Shown piece after piece: positions 42,922 through 51,356 of a DNA stretch of 64,000 bases. Made by a program: the position numbers and the translations under genes. The DNA comes from Marininema mesophilum (GTDB lineage Bacteria > Bacillota > Bacilli > Thermoactinomycetales > DSM-45169). How positions within the stretch are numbered: position 1 is the first letter of the stretch; each line of letters starts with the position of its first letter. The notes under the pieces are model-generated. The model was given only the letters and a program-made list of their open reading frames with translations, ran no database searches and had not been told where the DNA came from. The DNA lies in contig NZ_FNNQ01000002.1 in the NCBI RefSeq assembly GCF_900106775.1, positions 124,001 through 188,000 on the forward strand, read 5' to 3'.

Positions 42922-43234
42922 TAGTGATGACCTCCTGTATAAACATCCTCTTGGCGAGGAGGGAATGCAAAGAGTGGTGAGAAAACAAAGGTTTTAAACG
43001 TAGACAATTATTTTTATCAAGACAACATAAGTTGCTCTAGGGAAACTTTTTCTTATAGTCATTCTAAAGCAAGAGGAGATTCGTTGTCAATAGTGGAAAA
43101 TTCAGTTGGATCCATCCATGATATTCGCCTGAGAACGCTTGGTGTATAGAGTTCAGCCTCTGGGGAAAAAAAGAATCGTACTTCGGGAGGAAGTACGATA
43201 ATAAATGGACCAACAGATATGGGTAGCTGCTGTT
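42922..43234. other. Intergenic region upstream of feoA
   Basis: This 313-bp gap holds AT-rich stretches at 43000-43060 that could serve as the feo promoter and, at its other end, the terminator of the lipoprotein gene. No convincing Fur or FNR box was seen. Confidence 0.5.
43162..43199 (-). terminator. Terminator of the lipoprotein gene
   Basis: A perfect 10-bp stem (ATCGTACTTC/GAAGTACGAT) with a five-base loop, followed on the minus strand by TCTTTTTTTCC. Confidence 0.85.
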
Positions 43235-43714
43235 TTAAGGGTTGTCAATCTTCTTCCACTTTAAATCCGGATACTCAGAGGATAACCGTTGATAAGCTTC
43301 AAAACTGGCATAGCCCCCTTCTTTAGGGTCGAAATTTTGCTGGAAAGAGATCACTTTCCAGGTACCTTGGGTTTTGTAAAGACGAACTTTGTAGTCGCGT
43401 TTATCCGAGGGTCGGTAGATGAGGATGGTTCGTGTACCCATTTGGTGATCTGTAGGAGATTTTACTACCCAGATGGCTGGATTCTGAGTGGCTTCATTTT
43501 TAACTTGTTGCATCGGCTTGTGTAATTCTTGTGTCTTTTTGGGCTCTGCGAGCATGGATTTAGCTGCTTTATCATTTCCGTTGACCCATACTTCTTTATA
43601 GAAGCGGACAGCGGTCTGCTCGGCGGTACTAGTATCTTCTGTACTACATGCAGTAGGGAGTATAAGGGAGATAAGCAGTGCCATTGTAGCTAGGTGCTTG
43701 GTTCGCATGGACAT
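43235..43714 (-). CDS. Putative lipoprotein, unknown
   Basis: A 159-residue secreted protein with a type II signal peptide: basic MSMRTKH, hydrophobic core, lipobox LPTAC (Cys at about residue 23). The mature part (AVRFYKEVWVNGNDKAA, then beta-strand-like TRTILIYRP, DYKVRLYKTQGTWKVISF) resembles the NTF2-like/DUF4878 fold seen in many Bacillota lipoproteins, but no name is assigned. The ATG at 43714 follows GAAGGAGTG. In Bacillus the secreted protein BofC lies upstream of ruv; this is not clearly BofC. Confidence 0.75.
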   Translation of the reverse strand: MSMRTKHLATMALLISLILPTACSTEDTSTAEQTAVRFYKEVWVNGNDKAAKSMLAEPKKTQELHKPMQQVKNEATQNPAIWVVKSPTDHQMGTRTILIYRPSDKRDYKVRLYKTQGTWKVISFQQNFDPKEGGYASFEAYQRLSSEYPDLKWKKIDNP

Positions 43715-43871
43715 GGGGACACTCCTTCGACCTTTTTCACAGCTTTTGCGAATGGATCGATTCTCATTCATGAATTAGTGCGGATTCCTAGGAAAAGCAC
43801 AGTCTTGGGACGAACTATGGTATAATCGTCTTCTTATGAGAATGGATGTTCGATAGAGAGGGGGCGGTGGA

Positions 43872-44378
43872 GTGCGGATAATTGGAATCGATCCAGGGGT
43901 TGCCATCCTTGGATATGGCGTGCTAGACCGGATGGGGAATCGGCTGAAGGTGGTAGATTATGGAAGCATCCAAACTCCTGCACGAACGGCGAAGGCGACT
44001 CGATTGAAGCAGATCTATGATGCGGCTACGCAACTATTTTCTAAGACCCATCCAGATGTGGTGGCAATCGAAAAACTTTTTTTCAATCGAAACACTACCA
44101 CTGCCTTTGATGTGGCACAGGCACGAGGGGTAGTGATGTTGGCGGCTGAGGAAGCAGGAGCTACTATCACCGAGTATACTCCGATGGAAGTGAAGATGGC
44201 GGTAGTAGGTTATGGTGGTGCGAAGAAACGACAGGTACAAGAAATGGTGAAGACGCTTCTTTGTTTAGCAGAGATTCCGAAACCGGATGATGTTGCAGAT
44301 GCCCTTGGAGTGGCTATTTGCCAAGCGCACTCCACGACATTTACGGATCGGATGAGTATAAGGGGGTGGAAGGAATGA
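43872..44378 (+). CDS. ruvC: Holliday junction resolvase RuvC
   Basis: A 168-residue nuclease: Asp7 in IGIDPG, Glu67 in VAIEKLFF and the C-terminal acidic pair in KPDDVADALGVAIC (about 138-151) give the four catalytic carboxylates. It cuts four-way junctions with RuvAB. The GTG start at 43872 follows GAGGGGGCGGTG; a TATAAT at 43821 may be the promoter -10. It heads the ruvC-ruvA-ruvB operon and overlaps ruvA by 4 bp. Bacillus subtilis lacks RuvC and uses RecU, so its presence separates this organism from the genus Bacillus sensu stricto. Confidence 0.95.
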   Translation: MRIIGIDPGVAILGYGVLDRMGNRLKVVDYGSIQTPARTAKATRLKQIYDAATQLFSKTHPDVVAIEKLFFNRNTTTAFDVAQARGVVMLAAEEAGATITEYTPMEVKMAVVGYGGAKKRQVQEMVKTLLCLAEIPKPDDVADALGVAICQAHSTTFTDRMSIRGWKE

Positions 44379-44992
44379 TCGACTATATTCGTGGCCAGAT
44401 AGCGTATCACTCACTTGACGCTGTGGTGGTAGAAGCCGCAGGGGTTGGGTATCGCATTTTCTGTCCTCACCCTTTTCACTGGCAGGAGGGAGAGACCGCT
44501 CAGGTGTTTACCCATCATGTGGTGCGTGAGGATTCCCAGTCCCTATACGGATTTAAGACCTTCGATGAACGGGATCTTTTTCGGCTACTATTAGAAGTGT
44601 CGGGGATTGGACCAAAGGTTGCCTTAGCGGCCATCGGGTCAGGGTCGCCGACAGCGTTAGTGGAAGCTGTGCAACGGGAAGATCTTCATTTTTTAACAAA
44701 GTTACCCGGTGTAGGAAAAAAGACGGCACAACGCTTGATCTTAGATCTGAAGGATAAGCTGGAGAAGGCGGGCTGGAGTTCCTTGATCACCGGAGCAAAG
44801 GGAGTAGAAAGTAATCCTGGTGGAATGAAGTCGGTGGTTTCTCAGGAGGCGATTGATGCCCTGATGGCCCTAGGCTATAATGAAGCAGAGGCAGAAACCG
44901 CGGTTCATCTCGCTGGGGAATCCTTTGAAGAAGAGAATCCCTCGGTAGATGATTGGATTAGAAAAGCCCTTCAAGTTTCGATGAAGGCATAA
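44375..44992 (+). CDS. ruvA: Holliday junction DNA helicase subunit RuvA
   Basis: A 205-residue protein with the three RuvA parts: OB-fold domain I (MIDYIRGQIAYHSLDAVVVE), helix-hairpin-helix domain II with LLEVSGIGPKVALA (about 70-83) and LPGVGKKTAQRLILDLKDK (about 109-127), and the flexible-linked domain III (VSQEAIDALMALGYN) that contacts RuvB. The ATG at 44375 overlaps the ruvC stop. It tetramerises on the junction and loads RuvB. Confidence 0.96.
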   Translation: MIDYIRGQIAYHSLDAVVVEAAGVGYRIFCPHPFHWQEGETAQVFTHHVVREDSQSLYGFKTFDERDLFRLLLEVSGIGPKVALAAIGSGSPTALVEAVQREDLHFLTKLPGVGKKTAQRLILDLKDKLEKAGWSSLITGAKGVESNPGGMKSVVSQEAIDALMALGYNEAEAETAVHLAGESFEEENPSVDDWIRKALQVSMKA

Positions 44993-45026
44993 GGAAGCAC
45001 CGATGCGAAACGAGGGGGAATGAAGG

Positions 45027-46028
45027 ATGGAAGAGCGTATTATCTCTTCCCATATGGCAATGGAAGACGAAACGGTCGAATTCAGCCTACGCCCTCGTTT
45101 TTTAAGGGAATATATCGGCCAATCGCGTGTGAAAGAAAATCTAGAAGTATACATAGAAGCAGCAAAGCAGCGAAATGAATCATTAGACCATGTTCTTCTC
45201 TATGGTCCTCCTGGGTTAGGTAAAACCACACTTTCTCATATCATCGCCAATGAAATGGGTGTACAAGTACGGACAACCTCTGGCCCTGCAATTGAACGCC
45301 CTGGCGATTTGGCGGCAATTTTGACGAATTTACAGGCAGGAGACCTTCTTTTTATCGATGAGATCCATCGCTTAAATCGGAGCGTCGAGGAAGTACTTTA
45401 TCCCGCGATGGAGGACTTCGCCTTAGATATCGTAATTGGTAAGGGACCGAGTGCCCGTTCCGTCCGCCTTGACCTAGCTCCTTTCACCCTAGTGGGAGCA
45501 ACCACACGAGCAGGCTCCCTCTCATCCCCCCTACGGGATCGCTTTGGGGTGGTAAGTCGGCTCGAATATTATTCTGCGGATGATTTAGAACTCATCGTAT
45601 CACGGTCAGCCGACCTCTTGGGTGTTCGAATTCAAGAGGATGGGGCGGAAGAGATCGCTTGTCGAGCCAGGGGGACCCCACGGGTGGCCAACCGTTTATT
45701 GAAACGGGTGCGTGACTTTGTAGAAGTGACGGGAGACGGAGTGATTACTGCGGATTCCGCTCGCAGTGCATTGCGGCGCATTCAGGTGGATAGACTGGGA
45801 CTGGACGAGGTGGATCATAAATTATTACGTTCCATCATGGATCTGTTCCGGGGAGGACCCGTTGGATTAGAGACGATTGCCGCTACGATTGGAGAGGAAT
45901 CCCATACCGTAGAGGATGTGTATGAACCCTATTTGATGCAGATTGGATTTTTGCAACGGACCTCACGGGGTCGAGTGGTCACTTCTCGTTGTTATCAACA
46001 CTTTGGAGTGGAGATGCCAGGAACATGA
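45027..46028 (+). CDS. ruvB: Holliday junction branch migration ATPase RuvB
   Basis: A 333-residue AAA+ motor: Walker A YGPPGLGKTTL (about 60-70), Walker B LLFIDEIHRLN (about 108-118), sensor 1 VGATTRAG (about 154-161), arginine-finger region FGVVSRLEYY and a C-terminal winged helix (GGPVGLETIAATIGEE). It drives branch migration with RuvA. A GGGGGAATGAAGG region precedes the ATG. The stop overlaps the start of the DUF2905 gene. Confidence 0.97.
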   Translation: MEERIISSHMAMEDETVEFSLRPRFLREYIGQSRVKENLEVYIEAAKQRNESLDHVLLYGPPGLGKTTLSHIIANEMGVQVRTTSGPAIERPGDLAAILTNLQAGDLLFIDEIHRLNRSVEEVLYPAMEDFALDIVIGKGPSARSVRLDLAPFTLVGATTRAGSLSSPLRDRFGVVSRLEYYSADDLELIVSRSADLLGVRIQEDGAEEIACRARGTPRVANRLLKRVRDFVEVTGDGVITADSARSALRRIQVDRLGLDEVDHKLLRSIMDLFRGGPVGLETIAATIGEESHTVEDVYEPYLMQIGFLQRTSRGRVVTSRCYQHFGVEMPGT

Positions 46029-46243
46029 ATCCAGTAGCTAAACTACTGATCTTTTTGGGTATTACCCTCATCGTAGTGGGCTTTCTATGGCAAATAGGCG
46101 GTCGTTATCTCCATTTAGGCCGTCTTCCAGGGGATATCCTAGTGGAGAAAGAAAATGTTCGTTTTTATTTTCCGATAGTCACCTGTATCGTGATCAGTGT
46201 GATTGTATCGTTGATCCTGTATCTGATCCGCCTGTTCCGGTGA
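46025..46243 (+). CDS. DUF2905 small membrane protein
   Basis: A 72-residue protein of two transmembrane helices (about 5-23 and 45-68) joined by the conserved GRLPGDILVEKENVRFYFP loop, the DUF2905 signature. Function unknown. Its ATG overlaps the ruvB stop (ATGA). The family is commonly found between ruvB and queA in Bacillota. Confidence 0.88.
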   Translation: MNPVAKLLIFLGITLIVVGFLWQIGGRYLHLGRLPGDILVEKENVRFYFPIVTCIVISVIVSLILYLIRLFR

Positions 46244-46296
46244 GGAGTGGGTGGTTTTTTCATTATAATTTTCATTATAGTTGATGGAGGTTTCTC

Positions 46297-47328
46297 ATGG
46301 ATGTATCCTTATTTAATTTTCATCTTCCAGAGGAGTTGATTGCACAGACCCCTTTGTTGGATCGCTCCTCCTCACGTCTTCTTGTTCTGGATCGAGAGAC
46401 GGAGGAGATCAAACATGCTTCCTTTCCTGATTTATTAGGCTATTTACATGCTGGAGATGTACTTGTATTAAACGATACAAGGGTTCGTCCTGCGCGATTG
46501 ATTGGTGTGAAGGAGGAAACCGGCGCGCAGATTGAACTATTGCTCCTCAAACCCCTTGGAGAAGACCGGTGGGAGGCATTGGTGAAACCCGCCAAACGAG
46601 TCAAAGAAGGGTCAGTGATCTCCTTCGGGGATGGTCGCCTTAAAGCCGTAGCACAAGAGGCGGCTGATATGGCAGGGGGGCGTGTTTTCCGATTGGAGTA
46701 TACCGCTTCTGATTTAGAGGAGTTGTTGGTGGAGCTCGGAGAGATGCCTCTGCCTCCTTATATTCGAGAGGAATTGGCTGAGAAGGAGCGATATCAGACG
46801 GTCTACTCCCGAGAGACGGGTTCAGCGGCAGCACCTACTGCAGGGCTTCACTTTACACCAGAACTCCTCAATGCTGCGAAGGAAAAAGGAGTAGAGGTTA
46901 CGTTCCTCACCCTTCATGTTGGCCTTGGTACCTTCCGGCCCGTTAGTGTAGAGAATGTAGAGGAACATCAAATACACGCGGAGTTTTATTCTCTCAATGA
47001 GGATTCCGCCGCGCAGATCCATCAAGCAAAGGCAGAGGGACGGCGAGTGATTGCAGTTGGCACCACAACGGTACGTACCTTGGAGACGATTGCCCGGGAT
47101 TATGGAAAAATTCAGGCGGCAAATGGTTGGACGGATATCTTTATCTATCCGGGTGTACGATTTCGCGTCGTTGATGCGATGCTGACTAACTTCCATCTAC
47201 CTAAGTCCACATTGATTATGTTGGTGAGCGCTTTTGCGGGTCGAGAGGCTACTCTGCGCGCTTATAGGGAAGCAGTAGCTAAGCGGTATCGCTTTTTTAG
47301 CTTTGGAGATGCGATGTTGATAACCTAG
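46297..47328 (+). CDS. queA: S-adenosylmethionine:tRNA ribosyltransferase-isomerase QueA
   Basis: A 343-residue enzyme that transfers the ribosyl part of SAM to preQ1-modified tRNA to form epoxyqueuosine. Recognisable are LPEELIAQTPLLDRSSSRLL (about 8-27), LVLNDTRVRPARL (about 61-73), GEMPLPPYI, the ETGSAAAPTAGLHFT stretch (about 172-186), THVGLGTF-like LHVGLGTF and TNFHLPKSTLIMLVSAF near the C-terminus. A TGGAGG site precedes the ATG. It works with Tgt encoded next. Confidence 0.97.
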   Translation: MDVSLFNFHLPEELIAQTPLLDRSSSRLLVLDRETEEIKHASFPDLLGYLHAGDVLVLNDTRVRPARLIGVKEETGAQIELLLLKPLGEDRWEALVKPAKRVKEGSVISFGDGRLKAVAQEAADMAGGRVFRLEYTASDLEELLVELGEMPLPPYIREELAEKERYQTVYSRETGSAAAPTAGLHFTPELLNAAKEKGVEVTFLTLHVGLGTFRPVSVENVEEHQIHAEFYSLNEDSAAQIHQAKAEGRRVIAVGTTTVRTLETIARDYGKIQAANGWTDIFIYPGVRFRVVDAMLTNFHLPKSTLIMLVSAFAGREATLRAYREAVAKRYRFFSFGDAMLIT

Positions 47329-47441
47329 TTGACATCTTCTCCCTTTCTTTTTTCGCCACAACTTTTATCCTATCGACTTCTTCTGAAGGTTTATCCTGAA
47401 GGGGTCCTAAGGTATAATGGTACAAGTAGGAGGAACGCTCA

Positions 47442-48587
47442 GTGGCTGTTCGTTATGAGTTGATAAAAACCTGTTCACAAACAGGTGCCCGCTTAGGGCG
47501 GTTACATACCCCACATGGTACGATTGATACCCCAGCTTTTATGCCTGTAGGGACCTTGGCAACTGTAAAAACGATGAGTCCAGAAGAGTTAAAGGAGATG
47601 GGTAGTGGCATTATCTTATCCAATACCTATCATCTCTTTTTACGTCCGGGACAGGATGTGGTAAAAGAGGCTGGTGGCTTACATCAGTTTATGAACTGGG
47701 ATCGGGCGATCTTGACGGATAGTGGAGGCTTTCAAGTATTTAGCCTCTCCGATCTCCGGAAGATCACCGAGGAGGGTGTCTCCTTCCGTTCCCATTTAAG
47801 TGGTGAGCCTCTTTTCATCAGTCCGGAGAAGTCCATCGAAATTCAGAATGCCCTCGGTGCAGACATCATTATGGCCTTTGATGAATGCCCTCCTTACCCT
47901 GCAGATCGTGACTACGTGAAGCAGTCAATGGAACGGACCTATCGTTGGTTAAAGCGGTGTGTTGATGCGCATCAACGTCCTGAAGAGCAAGGGCTTTTTG
48001 GAATCGTTCAAGGTGGAATGTATGGAGACTTACGCAAAGAGAGTGTGCGTCAAATCACCTCCATCGATCTACCAGGATATGCGATTGGTGGTTTGTCTGT
48101 AGGAGAACCCAAGGAACTGATGTATGAAGCCCTTGAACAGACTACTCCGCTTTTGCCTACAGATAAACCGCGCTATCTGATGGGTGTAGGTTCCCCAGAT
48201 GCTCTGGTAGAGGGGGTACTGCGGGGAGTTGACATGTTTGATTGTGTATTGCCGACCCGAATTGCGCGCAATGGCACAACAATGACTAGCGAAGGGCGCA
48301 TCGTGGTCCGCAATGCCAAATATACCCGAGATTTTGGTCCGCTTGATCCGGAGTGTGATTGCTACACCTGTCGCAATTATAGTCGCGCTTATCTTCGCCA
48401 TTTGTTTAAGGCGGAGGAGACACTGGGGTTGCGATTAACGACTTATCACAACCTGTACTTCCTCCTAAAATTGATGGAAGGTGTTCGCCAGGCTATTCGG
48501 GAAGATCAACTTCAGGCTTTCCGGGATCAATTCTTTACAAAGTATTACGGCTCAACGAATGCAGATGCTTTGCGGCGTGGATTTTGA
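47442..48587 (+). CDS. tgt: tRNA-guanine transglycosylase Tgt
   Basis: A 381-residue TIM-barrel enzyme that exchanges guanine 34 for preQ1. The conserved LTDSGGFQVFSL (about 90-101), IMAFDECPPYP (about 145-155), GIVQGG and nucleophile region FDCVLPTRIARNGT (about 264-277) are intact, as is the zinc site CDCYTCRNYSRAYLRH. The GTG start at 47442 follows AGGAGG; TATAAT at 47413-47418 could be a promoter element of its own. Confidence 0.97.
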   Translation: MAVRYELIKTCSQTGARLGRLHTPHGTIDTPAFMPVGTLATVKTMSPEELKEMGSGIILSNTYHLFLRPGQDVVKEAGGLHQFMNWDRAILTDSGGFQVFSLSDLRKITEEGVSFRSHLSGEPLFISPEKSIEIQNALGADIIMAFDECPPYPADRDYVKQSMERTYRWLKRCVDAHQRPEEQGLFGIVQGGMYGDLRKESVRQITSIDLPGYAIGGLSVGEPKELMYEALEQTTPLLPTDKPRYLMGVGSPDALVEGVLRGVDMFDCVLPTRIARNGTTMTSEGRIVVRNAKYTRDFGPLDPECDCYTCRNYSRAYLRHLFKAEETLGLRLTTYHNLYFLLKLMEGVRQAIREDQLQAFRDQFFTKYYGSTNADALRRGF

Positions 48588-48621
48588 TCAGTTATTACCA
48601 TTTTGAAGGAGGAAATATGTC

Positions 48622-48942
48622 ATGGAAAAATTCACAGGCTTTCTCCCAATTATCATCGTTGTTGTCATCTTTTACTTTATGTTGCTCCGTCCCCAGCAAA
48701 AGCAACGGAAACAGCGAAATTCGATGCTAGCCTCGATCAAAAAAGGGGACAAGATCATCACTATCGGTGGCTTGCATGGTACGATTATGGATCTGACAGA
48801 CGAGCGTGTTACCCTAAAAGTGAACGAAAATAGCCGCCTCGTTTTTGAACGCTCCTCGATCAATGCGGTGGTCTCTGAAAAAGAAGAAGTAAAAGAAGTA
48901 GCGAACGAAAAAGAGAGTTCGGATACAAAAGAAGAGAAATAA
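48622..48942 (+). CDS. yajC: Preprotein translocase accessory subunit YajC
   Basis: A 106-residue protein with one N-terminal transmembrane helix (about 5-24), then LLRPQQKQRKQ, KKGDKIITIGGLHGTI (about 44-59) and VTLKVNENSRLVFERSSI, the YajC signature, ending in an acidic Glu/Lys tail. It associates with SecDF at the Sec translocon. AAGGAGG is ten bases before the ATG. It follows tgt and is closed off by a very long hairpin. Confidence 0.95.
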   Translation: MEKFTGFLPIIIVVVIFYFMLLRPQQKQRKQRNSMLASIKKGDKIITIGGLHGTIMDLTDERVTLKVNENSRLVFERSSINAVVSEKEEVKEVANEKESSDTKEEK

Positions 48943-48954
48943 AAAAGCTACCAC

Positions 48955-49006
48955 GTATAAATAATTAAAAGCCCGGTAATCCTACCGGGCTTTTAATTAT
49001 TTATAC
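48955..49006. terminator. Long hairpin terminator after yajC
   Basis: A 24-bp perfect stem with a four-base loop; the TTTTAATTATTT arm serves plus-strand termination. Confidence 0.88.
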
Positions 49007-49022
49007 CGGTTCTCATAAGAAA

Positions 49023-49065
49023 ATACCCTCCATAGGAAGAGGCTGCCTCTTCCTATGGAGGGTAT
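49023..49065. terminator. Second long hairpin, after the PAP2 gene
   Basis: A 21-bp perfect stem with a one-base turn, 16 bp past the stop codon of the minus-strand PAP2 gene. Confidence 0.75.
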
Positions 49066-49081
49066 CAGAAAACCAGGATTA

Positions 49082-49924
49082 TTATTGAGCATCCGCAACA
49101 TGATCCGAAGCCTGTTGCCGAGAAGAAAGGTTCGACATTTTGCCAAGGGGAACTTCACTAAAGCGATAGGCAAGGGCGACACTACATAGAGCGAGTACTA
49201 CTCCTGCGATCAGATCGAGGTACCAGTGAATGCCAAGGTAGATGATAGCAAATAGGATGACCCCGGCAGTGAAGAAAGTGATACGACCGAAGCGTCGATT
49301 GACAGATTGCCACGCAATGAGAGCAAGGGTGACTGAAAGGGATGTGTGGAGACTAGGAAAGCTATTATCTAATCCTGAAAAACTGCGATATCCAGCCTCA
49401 AATCCCGGATAGACGGAGGGGATGAGGAATTTTATATCTGAATGATTATACCAAGCTTCAGACACTGGTGCGAAGAGGTAAAAGGGAATCGCAAATATAT
49501 AATTAAAGCCGATACTATATAAGAGCACATACAGGGAGCGGTAATCCTTTTCACGATGATAAATTAGCAAGGAGCAAGCCATCAACACAGAAAAAACGAT
49601 CACGTAAAAGTAAGTCGTAAAATAGGTAAGGGGTTCATAGTTAAACCAATGTTGGAGTAGGGGAGTCACATTTCCTTCAAAGGTACGGATATACGGTGTC
49701 CAATCCCAGCTCTTATCCAAAGTGGGTTCGATTAATAACTCTAGCTTGTTGAGAGCCAGGATACCAAGGCAGGCGATGACGTGAACCATGAGCAATCGAT
49801 CCCGGAAGAGATCACGCGTAAATCCAGAGATGACAGCTATTGGGTTTTGACGTAAGGATATAGTTAAGATCACTAGGAAGGTGACCAAGGTACTCAATAA
49901 GATCGATATCGTGGATTGAAACAA
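49082..49924 (-). CDS. PAP2-family membrane phosphatase/transferase
   Basis: A 280-residue multi-pass protein with about six transmembrane helices. It carries the PAP2 (LPT) motif 2 NSFPSLHTS (about 189-197) and motif 3 GIHWYLDLIAG (about 230-240, catalytic His and Asp). The Lys-rich first motif is weak, as in the inositol phosphorylceramide synthase-like (AUR1-like) branch of PAP2. It probably acts on a lipid phosphate at the outer membrane face. The TTG start at 49924 follows GGGGAGTG. It is not a usual member of the conserved block around it. Confidence 0.82.
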   Translation of the reverse strand: MFQSTISILLSTLVTFLVILTISLRQNPIAVISGFTRDLFRDRLLMVHVIACLGILALNKLELLIEPTLDKSWDWTPYIRTFEGNVTPLLQHWFNYEPLTYFTTYFYVIVFSVLMACSLLIYHREKDYRSLYVLLYSIGFNYIFAIPFYLFAPVSEAWYNHSDIKFLIPSVYPGFEAGYRSFSGLDNSFPSLHTSLSVTLALIAWQSVNRRFGRITFFTAGVILFAIIYLGIHWYLDLIAGVVLALCSVALAYRFSEVPLGKMSNLSSRQQASDHVADAQ

Positions 49925-50111
49925 TCATATACACTCCCCAGTGGAAAGAATGAGCCTATTTTTAATAAGGCTACTAGAAAGAAGGCCTCGTTAAAAAAGA
50001 AAGATCCGGCTTCTCCCGGAACCTTAGACCTTACCTCCATATTACCCTTTCCACAGATCAAAGGGAATAAAACTTTTTTCATATTATAGGGTTAAACCCT
50101 TTTTCTTGCAA

Positions 50112-50507
50112 TCAACGACTACCGGCGTTGACTCCGAAGATACCCCCAATAGCAGCGATTCCTGAAGCGCATAGGGTAAATAGTACGGGTTGGACACGCA
50201 TATTGGTGTCAAAGGCGAGAAAACCAATGATCAGAACGAGTAAGACATAGAGAATACCCGTCAATCCCCCATATAACCAACCACGGTGCCCCGCTTGCCT
50301 ACCTGATATCCAACCTCCTGACAATAATGCGATGGCGTTGATACCGTAGGCGAAATAGGGAAGGGAGGATTCTTCGACGCTGGTAAAACGTAATAACATC
50401 GCGGTGATAATGGAACCGGAGAGTACAACTCCCAAGATGATGCTCATTCCAACTAGCAAAGGCGACCGCAGAGCAGGGTGTGTCCCGCTGGTTGTGGGTT
50501 GCTTCAT
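50112..50507 (-). CDS. TIGR04086-family membrane protein (YrzE-like)
   Basis: A 131-residue protein with four hydrophobic segments (about 16-40, 48-64, 72-92 and 105-125) joined by short loops such as GRQAGHRGWLYGGLTG, the mark of the TIGR04086/YrzE family. Function unknown. The ATG follows GGAGGTGC. Its place between yajC and yrbG-spoVB matches the Bacillus order. Confidence 0.85.
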   Translation of the reverse strand: MKQPTTSGTHPALRSPLLVGMSIILGVVLSGSIITAMLLRFTSVEESSLPYFAYGINAIALLSGGWISGRQAGHRGWLYGGLTGILYVLLVLIIGFLAFDTNMRVQPVLFTLCASGIAAIGGIFGVNAGSR

Positions 50508-50652
50508 TTAAAGCACCTCCGGTCAAATAGACTTTGTACAGGTTATGAGCGTGCCTCTCACTTTATTCAAGGAGGATTTAAAGTAAAACGTGATAAAACC
50601 AGCTGATAATGAAGAAGCTAAGGAGGTGATAGGCTGGAAGGAGAGGACCTAA

Positions 50653-51348
50653 GTGGGTGATATGTGGACACTGATATTACGGACCTTATTTATCTATTTT
50701 TTTGTACTGATCATTATGCGTATCATGGGAAAAAGGGAGATTGGCCAGCTCTCGGTGTTTGATTTTGTGGTTTCGATAATGATGGCAGACTTTGCTGTGT
50801 TGTCAGTAGATGATCTTCATATGCCCCTCATTCACGGGCTGATTCCCATTATTATGTTTGCTATTACACAGGTTTTGCTAGCCTATATTTCCTTAAAAAG
50901 CCCGAGAGTCCGTCGCTGGATAGATGGATCACCTACTACATTGATTAAAGATGGAAAAATATTAGAAAAAGAGATGCGTGAGCAACGTTACACGATAGAC
51001 GATCTCATGATGCAACTAAGAGAGAAGAATGTTTTAAATGTAGCTGATGTAGAATTTGCGGTGTTAGAGACCTCAGGGCAACTCACTGTCTTTCAAAAAG
51101 AGAAGGTAAAGCATGTGAAGGATCTATTCCCGGGATTTAGTGATGAGCGAAAACCTTCCTTGCCAACTCCCCTCATCATCGATAGTAAAGTGCAAGAGGA
51201 TGCTTTACACCAAATCGGTCAGAATCGATTTTGGCTTAAGAATCAAATTCAACAGTATGGTTATAAAGATTTAAAAGAGATTTTTTTTGCAAGTATAGAT
51301 GATCATGGACGATTGTATATCGATGTTCGCAAAGATAACGGTCCATGA
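50653..51348 (+). CDS. DUF421 membrane protein (YrbG/YetF-like)
   Basis: A 231-residue protein with three N-terminal transmembrane helices (about 5-22, 38-52, 58-78) containing MRIMGKREIGQLSVFDFVV (about 22-40), the DUF421 signature, and a cytosolic alpha/beta domain (PTTLIKDGKI, LREKNVLNVADVEFAVLET). Some family members are implicated in spore properties in Bacillus. The GTG start follows GGAAGGAGAGG. It is transcribed toward and convergent with spoVB. Confidence 0.88.
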   Translation: MGDMWTLILRTLFIYFFVLIIMRIMGKREIGQLSVFDFVVSIMMADFAVLSVDDLHMPLIHGLIPIIMFAITQVLLAYISLKSPRVRRWIDGSPTTLIKDGKILEKEMREQRYTIDDLMMQLREKNVLNVADVEFAVLETSGQLTVFQKEKVKHVKDLFPGFSDERKPSLPTPLIIDSKVQEDALHQIGQNRFWLKNQIQQYGYKDLKEIFFASIDDHGRLYIDVRKDNGP

Positions 51349-51356
51349 TGGATCAA

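Noticed and set aside
42990..43025. Fur box upstream of feoA
   Set aside because: TTGATAAAAATAATTGTC matches only one half of the 7-1-7 consensus.
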